Shown: positions 1-6,801, counted from the stretch's first letter. The stretch is 16,677 nucleotides of DNA from CAMLQK01 sp964654135 (GCA_964654135.1 CAZZHV010000023.1:1-16677), one strand, 5' to 3'. Made by a program: numbers and translations. The notes: generated by a model not told the origin, from the sequence alone.

Positions 1-54
1 AGCACTTCCATGGTAAGGAAGGGGTCCTGAGTTCAAGTCTCAGTCGTGGCTCCA
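1..54 (+). tRNA. tRNA-Thr(GGT), 5' end outside the window
   Basis: Only the 3' part is present, from the D-arm end onward. The anticodon stem is positions 5-9 (CTTCC) paired with 17-21 (GGAAG). The seven-base loop 10-16 has T at position 33 and the anticodon GGT at 12-14, which reads the Thr codon ACC. The T stem is 27-31/39-43 (CTGAG/CTCAG) around a TTCAAGT loop. The acceptor 3' strand is 44-50, with discriminator T51 and an encoded CCA at 52-54. Position 32 is A, which is less usual. A terminator follows 14 bases later. In many bacteria tRNA-Thr lies just upstream of rpmG, and that neighbourhood is kept here. Confidence 0.95.
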
Positions 55-68
55 TATGAATAATAAGG

Positions 69-93
69 CGGTCGGTACATCCGACCGTTTTTT
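69..93 (+). terminator. Intrinsic terminator after tRNA-Thr
   Basis: A 7-bp perfect stem (CGGTCGG at 69-75, CCGACCG at 81-87) with loop TACAT is followed by six T residues (88-93). It ends the tRNA transcript. It also argues against starting the next gene at the in-frame ATG at 56, which would translate through this hairpin. Confidence 0.88.
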
Positions 94-96
94 ATG

Positions 97-102
97 TATA
101 AT
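97..102 (+). promoter_or_regulatory. -10 box for the small membrane protein gene
   Basis: A perfect TATAAT lies directly after the tRNA terminator and 10 bases before the ATG at 113. No convincing -35 box is visible at the right distance (around 74-79, inside the terminator stem). A start of transcription near 109 would leave a leader of only about 4 nt. A GGAG at 103-106 would act as Shine-Dalgarno only in a longer transcript reading through the tRNA terminator. Confidence 0.5.
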
Positions 103-112
103 GGAGTTTGCA

Positions 113-397
113 ATGTCTAACAAATCGAAAAAATTCTACATAGCACAACTGCTTATTGCCGCAGTACTGCTGCTCAGTAGGGTAACGGCAAGTCTCGGTG
201 GCCCTGTCGGCCGTTACACGGACGTATTACTTCTCCTAGTGATTGGCTTGTCTGTGTATGGATTAGGGCGCAATGTTGACTTCCAACGGCTACCAATAGC
301 TGTACGTTTTCTCGATGTAGCCGTCATAGCTCTCCTGGGCGTATACGGATTTATGGTCATATTCTATGCCATACTATTCCGCAACTTCACGTTCTAG
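113..397 (+). CDS. Small three-helix membrane protein, function unknown
   Basis: I do not recognise this 94-residue protein. It has a short basic N-terminus (MSNKSKKF) and three hydrophobic segments, at about residues 9-30, 36-53 and 66-90, so it is very likely an inner-membrane protein with little soluble mass. The start at 113 is chosen over the in-frame ATG at 56 because the latter would run through the tRNA terminator, and because TATAAT (97-102) and GGAG (103-106) lie just upstream of 113. It sits between tRNA-Thr and rpmG, a place often followed by secE-nusG in bacteria, but it is not SecE: it is longer and has three rather than one hydrophobic segment. No terminator separates it clearly from rpmG, though rpmG has its own -10 box. 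Confidence 0.7.
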   Translation: MSNKSKKFYIAQLLIAAVLLLSRVTASLGGPVGRYTDVLLLLVIGLSVYGLGRNVDFQRLPIAVRFLDVAVIALLGVYGFMVIFYAILFRNFTF

Positions 398-450
398 GGC
401 TTAAACAGTTTACAACTGAGGCTCTATCTGTTAGAATTTATAGGATTGAT

Positions 451-456
451 TATAAT
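451..456 (+). promoter_or_regulatory. -10 box for rpmG
   Basis: A perfect TATAAT lies 23 bases before the rpmG ATG, giving a leader of about 17 nt that contains a purine-rich ribosome-binding stretch (AAAGAGAAG, 468-476). The -35 region (about 428-433, CTGTTA) is poor. Confidence 0.6.
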
Positions 457-479
457 AAAGGTTACCTAAAGAGAAGTTT

Positions 480-680
480 ATGGCTAAAAAAGGCGAAAAG
501 CGTAAAATTATCGGCATGGTCAGCGAAGAGTCTGGCGAGCGTATTTATTACACTACCAAAAACACAATGAACACTCCTGAGAAGCTTAGCTTGCGCAAGT
601 ACAGCCCTAAGCTCCGTAAGCACGTGTTGTTTATTGAAACCAAGAAGAACTTGGGCCGCAACGAAGCTCCAAAGCGCTAG
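480..680 (+). CDS. rpmG: 50S ribosomal protein L33, zinc-free form with C-terminal extension
   Basis: This is a component of the large ribosomal subunit near the E site. The 66-residue product matches L33 along its length: a basic start (MAKKGEKRKIIG), the stretch YYTTKNTMNTPEKLSLRKYS and the terminal KHVLFIETK. There are no cysteines, so it is the C- form without the CxxC zinc ribbon. Bacterial L33 is usually about 49-56 residues; this one carries roughly 11 extra residues after ETK (KNLGRNEAPKR), a basic tail. It has its own -10 box and a strong bidirectional terminator right after it, so it can be a single-gene transcript. The upstream tRNA-Thr is a classical neighbour. Identification is secure. 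Confidence 0.93.
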   Translation: MAKKGEKRKIIGMVSEESGERIYYTTKNTMNTPEKLSLRKYSPKLRKHVLFIETKKNLGRNEAPKR

Positions 681-695
681 TCGTAGCACACCTAC

Positions 696-725
696 AAAAA
701 AGACCACCAGTGCGGTGGTCTTTTT
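696..725. terminator. Bidirectional intrinsic terminator between rpmG and the glucan operon
   Basis: A 9-bp core stem (AAGACCACC at 700-708, GGTGGTCTT at 714-722, loop AGTGC) extends further through an A-tract on the left and a T-tract on the right, so it has a U-run on both strands. It ends rpmG on the + strand and the convergent glucan operon on the - strand, whose last gene stops at 730. Confidence 0.92.
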
Positions 726-729
726 ATTT

Positions 730-915
730 CTAAGCTAAATCGGGGCCGGGCATTTCATCTGTGACGGTAAGTCTAAAGTCGCCTGTTGCCATGGCGCCAA
801 TCGCTTGCTCAACTTGGCCAGGTGTATACGCTCCACCTTCTTGCAAGTGCACTCTGTCGGGCACTGTCACATCGTCGCCCGGTACACCAATTATTTCAAC
901 CTTCTTAGGGCTCAT
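730..915 (-). CDS. 61-residue protein of unknown function, last gene of the glucan operon
   Basis: I do not recognise a family. The protein is small, acidic and soluble, without cysteines or membrane segments; Pro and Gly are scattered through it (VPGDDVTVPDR, GGAYTPGQVEQAIGAMATGDF), which suggests a compact beta-rich fold with one helix around residues 32-44. The case for it being real is its strong ribosome-binding site on the - strand (AAAGGAGA, 921-928, five bases before the ATG), a gap of only 20 bases after the GH15 stop, and the bidirectional terminator directly after its own stop. It is therefore likely co-transcribed with the GT4-GH57-GH15 genes. Whether it acts in glucan metabolism is only suggested by context. 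Confidence 0.72.
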   Translation of the reverse strand: MSPKKVEIIGVPGDDVTVPDRVHLQEGGAYTPGQVEQAIGAMATGDFRLTVTDEMPGPDLA

Positions 916-935
916 GTAGTTCTCCTTTACAGGTG

Positions 936-2873
936 CTATTTTATACGAGATAGGTCAAGAATAGTATTTACGAGTTCTGAATGGCTCCAAACGAGTGGGC
1001 TGACGCCTAGTGGCGCGCTTGTATTTGGATTGATCTGCTCAGACAAGGCACCGCTCGACAACGCTCGTTCGAGCGTCCAATCGATGTAATGACGAGCCTT
1101 GTCTTGCTGTTTGTGGCGCATATAATACTGTGCGAGCCACAATGTTGTCACGAACCAAGGATTTCCAAGAGTATTGGTGTCAGCCTGGAAATAGTGATCG
1201 TGTTCGTAGCGTGGGCAGCCACCCGAAGGTGTTTTGTCGAGCATGACGTCTTCGATGACACGTAGCATTTTATCGGTCTGTTCGAGGCCCATATCGTGCT
1301 GAGCAAACATCATAACACCGTATAAGCTCGAAATATCGAGGGTATTATCGAACTGCAACGAGCCGTTTTCTTGTAGGAGATACCCCTTACGGAAAATACC
1401 ACGTTCTTCGTCAAGAAATACTTTGCCATTTTCGAGGATAGTAGCAGCTACGTCTCGCCAATGAACAGCGTCATCTGGATACTCAAACTTATCTGCAAAG
1501 TCGGCGGCGACAAGCAATGCCTGATATACCACAGCCGTAGTGTAAGTTGAGGTTAGGAAACGCTCTTCCCATAAATCATAGCTGGCATGAGGCAGCTGTG
1601 TCTGCTCATCTATAAATTCGCTCATAAAGTTGGCCGTTGGCTGGATAAACGTATTGTAGAGACTATATACGAAATCATCATCCCCGGTGTGATCGTGGTA
1701 CTCGCCAAGCATATACAAGACAATCGCTGTTTCATCCTCTTGAATAGCCAGTTCACGGTGGTTGCCATGTAGGAGTGGATGCCATGTACTGCCAATAGCA
1801 CGGTCTGGCTGATATTTGTGCATCAGGTAGCCGTCGGGAGCTAAAATGTCGCGGCAGAATTCGAAGAACTTGCGGGGTTCTTCGCGATAGCCAAGTCGGA
1901 TGAGTGGCCACATGGCATATGCGCCGTCACGCGGCCAAACGTAGCTATAATAATCGCGACCAAAGTTATAGATGGACGAGTCGCAGGAAGCAATAACACC
2001 GCCGCGTTTGTCGGTGTGTACCTTAATGGTCATGAGTGACTTCTTAACGGCATTGAGGTACTCACTATCAATGGCGTGCAAAGTGTTGGCTGCCGTCGAG
2101 ATCCATTCGCGCCAATATTGACGGGTAACTTCCAAACGATGCTCAATTCCTTCGGACAAAAACTGATGATGAATTTTCTCGGCGCTAAATTGTGATTCGG
2201 CAGCCACGATCCAGTAGTCGATCTGAGTGTTAGCGCCACTTGCTAGGCTGGCTGTAAAGCGTAATACCGAATCGACGCCACCATGTTCGATAGCGTTACC
2301 AGATAGCTCGCCATCTTCGGCGTCACGATACGTACCATCTTTGCCTTCAATACCGTAGTTGCCAATAGCAAACTGGTCGTACTTGGTGCCATCGATGTTC
2401 TGGCCGTATATGAGTAGGCTACAGCGGCCTTTGTAGTCGAGGATGTAATTGTCGTCGGGTACGAACAGTGCGGTGTCTGCGCGACCAGCACGAGAGATCT
2501 GGAAGACCTGGTGCATAAACAAAAGGATATTATGATAATCATTGCTATGGTTAATGACCATAATACGGCGGCAGAACGCATTAAAGTCGCTATCAACAAA
2601 ATCCGTAAATATGAGTTCAATATCAAAACGAGGATGGTGCATATGGATATTGCTCACCATAGCGTCATTTTCGAAGTCTACTTCAACGCGCCACTGGTCA
2701 TCATCAACCCAAGAGAAGTCGCCATCAACCCAAATACCAATCTTGTGGCGCACGCTACGGGCATTCGTGAGGTTCTCGAGACCTACGTAAGGATAGTAGA
2801 AGTCATGAACAAGACCTTGTTCGTTGAGGCCAACAGTTAGGCTGCCATTGCCGAGCATTACCGGTCGTGCCAT
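936..2873 (-). CDS. Glycoside hydrolase family 15 (glucoamylase / glucodextranase type)
   Basis: Predicted to release glucose from the non-reducing ends of alpha-glucans by inversion. The 645 residues fit the two-domain prokaryotic GH15 layout: an N-terminal beta-sandwich (about 1-255, beginning with the typical MLGNGSLTVGLNEQGLVHDFYYP) and a C-terminal (alpha/alpha)6 barrel. Barrel motifs seen are YSYVWPRDGAY (309-319), the general-acid region YDLWEER (432-438, acid probably E437) and the general-base region LSEQINP (610-616, base E612), followed by SPLVWSHSE (625-633). These positions agree with clostridial glucoamylases, where both catalytic residues are glutamates. No signal peptide is visible, so it should act in the cytoplasm. 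Its ATG overlaps the GH57 stop by one base (TAATG), implying translational coupling. Exact linkage preference (alpha-1,4, alpha-1,6 or trehalose) cannot be read from sequence. Confidence 0.93.
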   Translation of the reverse strand: MARPVMLGNGSLTVGLNEQGLVHDFYYPYVGLENLTNARSVRHKIGIWVDGDFSWVDDDQWRVEVDFENDAMVSNIHMHHPRFDIELIFTDFVDSDFNAFCRRIMVINHSNDYHNILLFMHQVFQISRAGRADTALFVPDDNYILDYKGRCSLLIYGQNIDGTKYDQFAIGNYGIEGKDGTYRDAEDGELSGNAIEHGGVDSVLRFTASLASGANTQIDYWIVAAESQFSAEKIHHQFLSEGIEHRLEVTRQYWREWISTAANTLHAIDSEYLNAVKKSLMTIKVHTDKRGGVIASCDSSIYNFGRDYYSYVWPRDGAYAMWPLIRLGYREEPRKFFEFCRDILAPDGYLMHKYQPDRAIGSTWHPLLHGNHRELAIQEDETAIVLYMLGEYHDHTGDDDFVYSLYNTFIQPTANFMSEFIDEQTQLPHASYDLWEERFLTSTYTTAVVYQALLVAADFADKFEYPDDAVHWRDVAATILENGKVFLDEERGIFRKGYLLQENGSLQFDNTLDISSLYGVMMFAQHDMGLEQTDKMLRVIEDVMLDKTPSGGCPRYEHDHYFQADTNTLGNPWFVTTLWLAQYYMRHKQQDKARHYIDWTLERALSSGALSEQINPNTSAPLGVSPLVWSHSELVNTILDLSRIK

Positions 2874-4081
2874 TAGAGTTCCACTCCTTTCTCTATCAGG
2901 CGAAGGCGAACATCGTGATATGCGTTCATGAAGGCAATAAAAGCGTCGTACGGATTAGCATAGGGGCTAAAGTACGCATGGATGTCACCATCATTAAACC
3001 ATTTTGTGCACATATAGTAAAAGTGGTCTGAGGTCTGCAGGCGTCGCCAGTCCTCGATTAACACTAGGTCATTGGTGGCCAGGATGGCTTTTTCGAGCTC
3101 ATATAATTTTGCGATAGCAGATGTCTGCATTTTGTTGCCGAGCCAAGCACTAAGGTCACGTTCGGTATCCGCCCAGGTAACAGTGTGCGGCATGTCGATT
3201 GTATCAACAGGGTCGAATGCATTAATTGCATCACTCACCGTCATAAAGGCGTGGTCGGGTGTGTTGAGCCACTCTTCTGGCAAATGCTCTAGGAAGTTAA
3301 AGATGCCCGACTCATCCCACTGGTGCTCGCCGAACGTTTCGTAGTCCATAAAGAGGTTGAAGTTGGTCGCCAAATCAGTACTGCCCAGCCAGTGACTAAA
3401 CTTACTAGCAGTGAGCGGCCACTCAGCCCAATTGCGATCACCAAAGCGAAAAGCAATGTCATCGCTGAGTTTGTAGTTTTTCATGAGCAGGCGGATGTTT
3501 TCGGTATATGCTGGACGGTAAACATAGTTTGGACTGCGCCAGCCAAGGACTTTATCCCAGCCTTCTGCCAATATGCCCTTGTAGCCGGCTCTGTCAGCCC
3601 AAGCTGCGACTTCATTGTTGTAGGCAAGCTCGGTGTTACGGAAGACTTGAGGGGTTACGCCGAACACCTCCCGAATCTTATTCTTGTGCATTTCTACTTG
3701 GCGTTCAAACTCATCACGCGAATAGAAGAAAGCCAAGCTGTGGTGATAGGTTTCGGCAACAATCTCGACTCGACCGGTCGCAACAATATCCTTAAAAGAT
3801 TGCAAAGCTTCGGGTGACCACTTTTCGAGCTGCTCTATAACTGTCCCGGTAATAGAGATGCTCAATTTGAATTCAGGATAGTCGCTGAGCAATTTAAGAA
3901 GACGACGATTGGTCGGAATGTACGATTTCTCGGCTACTTTGTGAACGATACGCTCGTTACTGGTACGATCGTCATATGGGGCATCAAAGTAGTGGTGATC
4001 AACGCCTGCGTCAAAAATAGTATAGTGGCGTACGCGATACGGCTGGTGAACATGCAGGTAGAGTACTATAGCTTTGGTCAT
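2873..4081 (-). CDS. Glycoside hydrolase family 57 alpha-amylase-type enzyme
   Basis: A retaining alpha-glucan hydrolase or transferase of the GH57 (beta/alpha)7 barrel type. The 402 residues show the family's conserved regions in order: LHVHQPYR (9-16), the VEIVAETYHHSL block (105-116), FRNTELAYNN (147-156) with nucleophile E151, MDYETFGEHQW (245-255) with acid/base D246, and PHTVTWADTERDLSAWLGN (298-316). No signal peptide is present, so it is cytoplasmic. It overlaps the upstream GT4 gene by four bases (ATGA) and the downstream GH15 gene by one base, so the three are translated as a coupled set. It is shorter than GH57 branching enzymes (above 500 residues) and fits the short alpha-amylase group. 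It may hydrolyse internal alpha-1,4 bonds of the polymer made by the neighbouring GT4. Confidence 0.93.
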   Translation of the reverse strand: MTKAIVLYLHVHQPYRVRHYTIFDAGVDHHYFDAPYDDRTSNERIVHKVAEKSYIPTNRRLLKLLSDYPEFKLSISITGTVIEQLEKWSPEALQSFKDIVATGRVEIVAETYHHSLAFFYSRDEFERQVEMHKNKIREVFGVTPQVFRNTELAYNNEVAAWADRAGYKGILAEGWDKVLGWRSPNYVYRPAYTENIRLLMKNYKLSDDIAFRFGDRNWAEWPLTASKFSHWLGSTDLATNFNLFMDYETFGEHQWDESGIFNFLEHLPEEWLNTPDHAFMTVSDAINAFDPVDTIDMPHTVTWADTERDLSAWLGNKMQTSAIAKLYELEKAILATNDLVLIEDWRRLQTSDHFYYMCTKWFNDGDIHAYFSPYANPYDAFIAFMNAYHDVRLRLIEKGVEL

Positions 4082-5292
4082 GCGAAAGCCCTCTCGGCGT
4101 GTCTTGCATAGATGCCTTTTAGTTTTTGCGCAGAATCGTCCCAGGACAAAGTATTGTACTCTGATAACGCGTTGGAATGTAGTTCATCTCGCAAGCTATC
4201 GTTTTGCATGACTGCAACGATTTGATTGGCCATTTCATGGATATCCCAGAAATCTACCTTGAGGCTATTCTGGATGACTTCTGCGACACCAGATTGACGG
4301 CTCATTAGCACCGGCGTGCCGTAGCCAATGGCCTCGAGCGCTGTTAAGCCAAAAGGCTCAGAGATAGAGGGCATAACGAATAGATCTGCGATGGCGTACG
4401 CGTCTCGCCATTGTTTGCCACGCTGGAAGCCAGTAAAGAGTACGTGGTCGCTAATACCGAGCTCGGCAGCCAGCTCGATAAGCTCAAAGTACTGATCGCC
4501 ATCGCCGACAATCAAGAACATGGTCTTTGGTGCACGAGCAATAACGTCTTTGGCAGCATGAAGTAGTGCGGGTAGATTCTTTTGCATGGTAAGGCGACTC
4601 ACTGCAGTTACTACTCGGTAACCTCGAGTTTTGAGTGCTGACAGGTATCGGTAGGCATTTTGTGTGTCGAGTGGCTCAACCATATCCTTGTCGATACTAT
4701 TGTGTACGACCTCTACTTTGCTGGCTGGTATGTTGTAGTCTTTGATAATAGCGTTCTTGGTATGTTGACTAACTGCAATGATCTTGTCGGCTAATAGCAT
4801 AGCCGTGGCTTCGATCTCACGCACGAGTGGATTACCCAGTCCACCGCCGGCTCGATCACGCTCAACAGAGTGCAAATGGACTATTAGAGGCAGATTAGTG
4901 TGCTCTTTGGCGCGAATGGCAGCGCGAAAGGTAAGCCAATCGTGAGCATGAATAACATCGTACGAGCCAAGCGGCCGCTGCTTAATATAGTCATTTACAG
5001 CATGTTCAAAGAGTTGCTGTTGGCCAAAGACATCGATCTGCTCGGTGTGACCGTCGCTATAGACATATTTATAGCTTTCGTAGGCATTGCCAGCGCGCAT
5101 GACCTCTGTAACATCTTGCGGATGCGCAGCAACGATATTCATAAAAGAAATGTCGTGTTTTGCGGTGTAGGGAAGGATAAAATCAATATCGGCACCAGTA
5201 CGCGCCAACGCTTTACAGAGTTGGTAACAAGCCACACCCAGGCCACCGCTGTTGTGTGGAGGTAATTCCCACCCAAGCATAAGTACTTTCAT
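4078..5292 (-). CDS. GT4-family glycosyltransferase, glycogen-synthase-like
   Basis: A retaining GT-B glycosyltransferase, first gene of the glucan operon, probably transferring glucose from a nucleotide sugar to an alpha-glucan. Over 404 residues the N-terminal domain has the acceptor-side loop NSGGLGVACYQLCKAL (14-29) and VIHAHDWLTFRAA (113-125); the C-terminal domain has the donor-site pair R233 and K238 (SRLTMQKN) and the E-x7-E motif in SEPFGLTALE (E312, E320), then the GTPVLMSRQSGVAEVI stretch. Such features occur both in GT4 enzymes and in archaeal-type glycogen synthases; bacterial GlgA (GT5) is usually longer. Its stop overlaps the start of the GH57 gene. The combination with GH57 and GH15 supports the glucan assignment over lipopolysaccharide or capsule roles. 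Donor and acceptor are inferred. Confidence 0.87.
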   Translation of the reverse strand: MKVLMLGWELPPHNSGGLGVACYQLCKALARTGADIDFILPYTAKHDISFMNIVAAHPQDVTEVMRAGNAYESYKYVYSDGHTEQIDVFGQQQLFEHAVNDYIKQRPLGSYDVIHAHDWLTFRAAIRAKEHTNLPLIVHLHSVERDRAGGGLGNPLVREIEATAMLLADKIIAVSQHTKNAIIKDYNIPASKVEVVHNSIDKDMVEPLDTQNAYRYLSALKTRGYRVVTAVSRLTMQKNLPALLHAAKDVIARAPKTMFLIVGDGDQYFELIELAAELGISDHVLFTGFQRGKQWRDAYAIADLFVMPSISEPFGLTALEAIGYGTPVLMSRQSGVAEVIQNSLKVDFWDIHEMANQIVAVMQNDSLRDELHSNALSEYNTLSWDDSAQKLKGIYARHAERAFA

Positions 5293-5323
5293 TGCTCTGC
5301 TAAATCCCTCTGTTCTTGTCTGT

Positions 5324-5353
5324 ATTATAAAAGATAGAACGCACCAAGCACAA
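5324..5353 (-). promoter_or_regulatory. Promoter of the GT4-GH57-GH15 operon
   Basis: On the - strand a perfect TATAAT (5329-5324) stands 31 bases before the GT4 ATG. A weak -35 (TTGTGC, 5353-5348) lies 18 bases further up. The leader of about 25 nt has only a weak purine stretch (AGAGGG) and no strong Shine-Dalgarno. A 6-bp inverted repeat (5377-5391) sits upstream of the -35. Confidence 0.5.
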
Positions 5354-5376
5354 CCTTTTTATTTTAGAAGCTGAAC

Positions 5377-5391
5377 TAATCGTAGCGATTA
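5377..5391. repeat. Short inverted repeat upstream of the glucan-operon promoter
   Basis: TAATCG-TAG-CGATTA, 6-bp arms with a 3-base centre, located about 25 bases upstream of the putative -35 box. Its size and place suit a regulator-binding site, but short palindromes occur by chance in AT-rich spacers. A second short palindrome, GCGTATACGC, is at 5403-5412. The rest of 5392-5501 shows nothing else I can assign. Confidence 0.3.
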
Positions 5392-5491
5392 TTACACTCT
5401 AGGCGTATACGCGGCTTATGACGCCAGTAGTTCTGCAATTGTTCACGTAACTTATGTAAGAAATTTACTAGTAGCGGTCTGAACGTGTGCG

Positions 5492-5519
5492 TATAGTCAC
5501 ATATGCAATGCATTGCATA
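5492..5519 (+). promoter_or_regulatory. Candidate -10 box and 18-bp perfect palindrome before the 31-codon ORF
   Basis: TATAGT (5492-5497) is a good -10 hexamer; the expected start of transcription (about 5504) falls inside an uninterrupted 18-bp palindrome, TATGCAATGCATTGCATA (5502-5519). No clear -35 is seen. The palindrome ends 28 bases before the ATG at 5548. It could be an operator covering the start site or form a 5' hairpin in the transcript. Confidence 0.45.
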
Positions 5520-5547
5520 AGATTATTAAACAGGAGATTACTAAATT

Positions 5548-5643
5548 ATGGGTAGTGGCGAACTTACACTCGGAGTAGCACTAACACTTGGCGTAACAGC
5601 CTCATGGAGCGTTCTCAGCGGCTTGCTGGGCGGCTCTAAATAA
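5548..5643 (+). CDS. 31-residue hydrophobic peptide, unknown function
   Basis: An ORF too short for routine gene calling. It encodes MGSGELTLGVALTLGV followed by TASWSVLSGLLGGSK. Residues 6-28 are hydrophobic and small-residue rich, enough for a single membrane helix, with one acidic residue near the start and a single Lys at the end. Support for expression: AGGAG at 5532-5536 (11 bases before the ATG, a little long), a candidate -10 box at 5492-5497, and a strong intrinsic terminator 32 bases after the stop that otherwise has no + strand gene to serve. It could be a small membrane protein, a toxin-like peptide or a secreted peptide. I recognise no family, and a non-coding transcript from the same unit is the alternative. 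Confidence 0.5.
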   Translation: MGSGELTLGVALTLGVTASWSVLSGLLGGSK

Positions 5644-5674
5644 TCTCTATTTCATAGAACCCCGATACACTGTT

Positions 5675-5706
5675 AAGGCGACCAGCTGCAAGGTCGCCTT
5701 TTCTTT
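5675..5706 (+). terminator. Intrinsic terminator after the 31-codon ORF
   Basis: A 9-bp perfect stem (AAGGCGACC 5675-5683, GGTCGCCTT 5692-5700, loop AGCTGCAA) followed by TTTCTTTTT. It is oriented for the + strand. On the - strand its downstream T-run is poor (TTAACA), so it is a weaker end for the convergent winged-helix gene stopping at 5710. Confidence 0.88.
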
Positions 5707-5709
5707 TTG

Positions 5710-6789
5710 CTATATTTCGAGCAATACTTCGCGGCTAACGAACGAGCCGTAGCGTTCGGCAGCCTCGACTAATAGGGGTCTATGTGCGGCATCTATTGTG
5801 TAACCAGGGAACACTGACGGAGTAATTGCTACCGTCTTAGCGCGAATTACCCGTTTCCAGGTCCCTATAACTTGGCCATCGACAACTACCGTCGATAGGA
5901 ACATGCCATTGTTCCCTGGCACAATCTTACCTGAATGATCGACGTGCAGTGCGGCAGTACGGTCTTTATAGCCCAGCATATATTCGTCAAAGCCTGGCAA
6001 CAACGCTACTGATGGCTTGAACGCGCCCTGTAAAGTGTGTGGCATGATATATTCGGTACCTTCGATAACTTCTCTTACAAGGCGGGTATCGAGCGCCCGT
6101 ATGCCTCTACGGGCATCAGTAAGCGGCAATCCAGTCCAACCGGCAAAGTCTTTTTCTGTTGCTGGGCCATGACTCAAGAAATAGCGTTTGGCCAACTCGG
6201 TAATTGCCTCATCGCCTTCTAGTGTGTTACTTTTGCGCACCCAGGCGTCAAACAACACAAATGTCGGTTGTTTGCCCTCCATAGGGCCTAGACAGATAAG
6301 CCCAGTTTGTGACGCGTGCCACAAAATGTGGTAGCCACGTTGATTTCGCGTGTCAATACCGGCGTTTTCGAGTGCCAGTATCATGTCGGAGCGTAAGTGC
6401 GGCCTACCGTCGTTCAATACCTTCGTGAGCACGGCAAAACCTTTCTTAAAAACAGCGTCATCGAGCTCAAGGCTGCGTTCTCGGCTAGCGGCCATACGGA
6501 TAATGCGAGGTGTGAGCAGTTTTAGCATCCATTTGGCATCTTCGGCAGCCACAAAGTGTAGCGTGCCTCGCATGGGCCACGTTCTAATAACTGAACCTTC
6601 GGTCAACGCTTGCTCTATATCAGATACAGTACTTCCTGGCAGGCGCAGGCCGAGCGACCAGAGTGCTCCAGGGTAATCTTGTGCCTGCAGCGCCCCCAGA
6701 TGCGTCACGATATCTTTTACGTTCATACCAACTGAATCTGTAATTCCCAGCGCGCTAAGACGTGCCGTGACTATATTCTGCGTGTTCAT
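5710..6789 (-). CDS. Winged-helix DNA-binding protein, AlkZ/YcaQ-like (HTH_42) DNA glycosylase family
   Basis: Members of this family (AlkZ, E. coli YcaQ, AlkX) unhook DNA crosslinks or remove bulky adducts using a tandem winged-helix fold. From the ATG at 6789 the protein has 359 residues. It shows the catalytic-loop motif LGALQAQDYP (31-40), whose Q35-A-Q37 matches the QxQ signature of AlkZ-type enzymes, the strongly conserved beta-hairpin region RTWPMRGTLHFV (69-80), and LLPGFDEYMLGYKDR (263-277). The open frame extends upstream only to a TTG at 6834; I prefer the ATG because a -10 box (TATACT, 6801-6796) lies six bases before it, which implies a leaderless mRNA. It is divergent from the RNB nuclease gene. 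DNA-repair activity is inferred from the family and motif; the substrate is unknown. Confidence 0.85.
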   Translation of the reverse strand: MNTQNIVTARLSALGITDSVGMNVKDIVTHLGALQAQDYPGALWSLGLRLPGSTVSDIEQALTEGSVIRTWPMRGTLHFVAAEDAKWMLKLLTPRIIRMAASRERSLELDDAVFKKGFAVLTKVLNDGRPHLRSDMILALENAGIDTRNQRGYHILWHASQTGLICLGPMEGKQPTFVLFDAWVRKSNTLEGDEAITELAKRYFLSHGPATEKDFAGWTGLPLTDARRGIRALDTRLVREVIEGTEYIMPHTLQGAFKPSVALLPGFDEYMLGYKDRTAALHVDHSGKIVPGNNGMFLSTVVVDGQVIGTWKRVIRAKTVAITPSVFPGYTIDAAHRPLLVEAAERYGSFVSREVLLEI

Positions 6790-6795
6790 AGGTTT

Positions 6796-6801
6796 AGTAT
6801 A
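6796..6801 (-). promoter_or_regulatory. -10 box for the winged-helix gene
   Basis: TATACT on the - strand (6801-6796), six bases before the ATG at 6789. Transcription would begin at or within a base or two of the start codon. No good -35 box is present. No Shine-Dalgarno precedes this ATG. Confidence 0.45.

Noticed and set aside
56..112. Upstream ATG at 56 for the small membrane protein
   Set aside because: Translation from here would run through the tRNA terminator hairpin, starts two bases after the tRNA CCA end and has no room for a promoter or ribosome-binding site.
2511..2840. + strand frames opposite the GH15 gene
   Set aside because: They have no ribosome-binding sites and overlap fully a gene with intact catalytic motifs. 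They are shadow frames.
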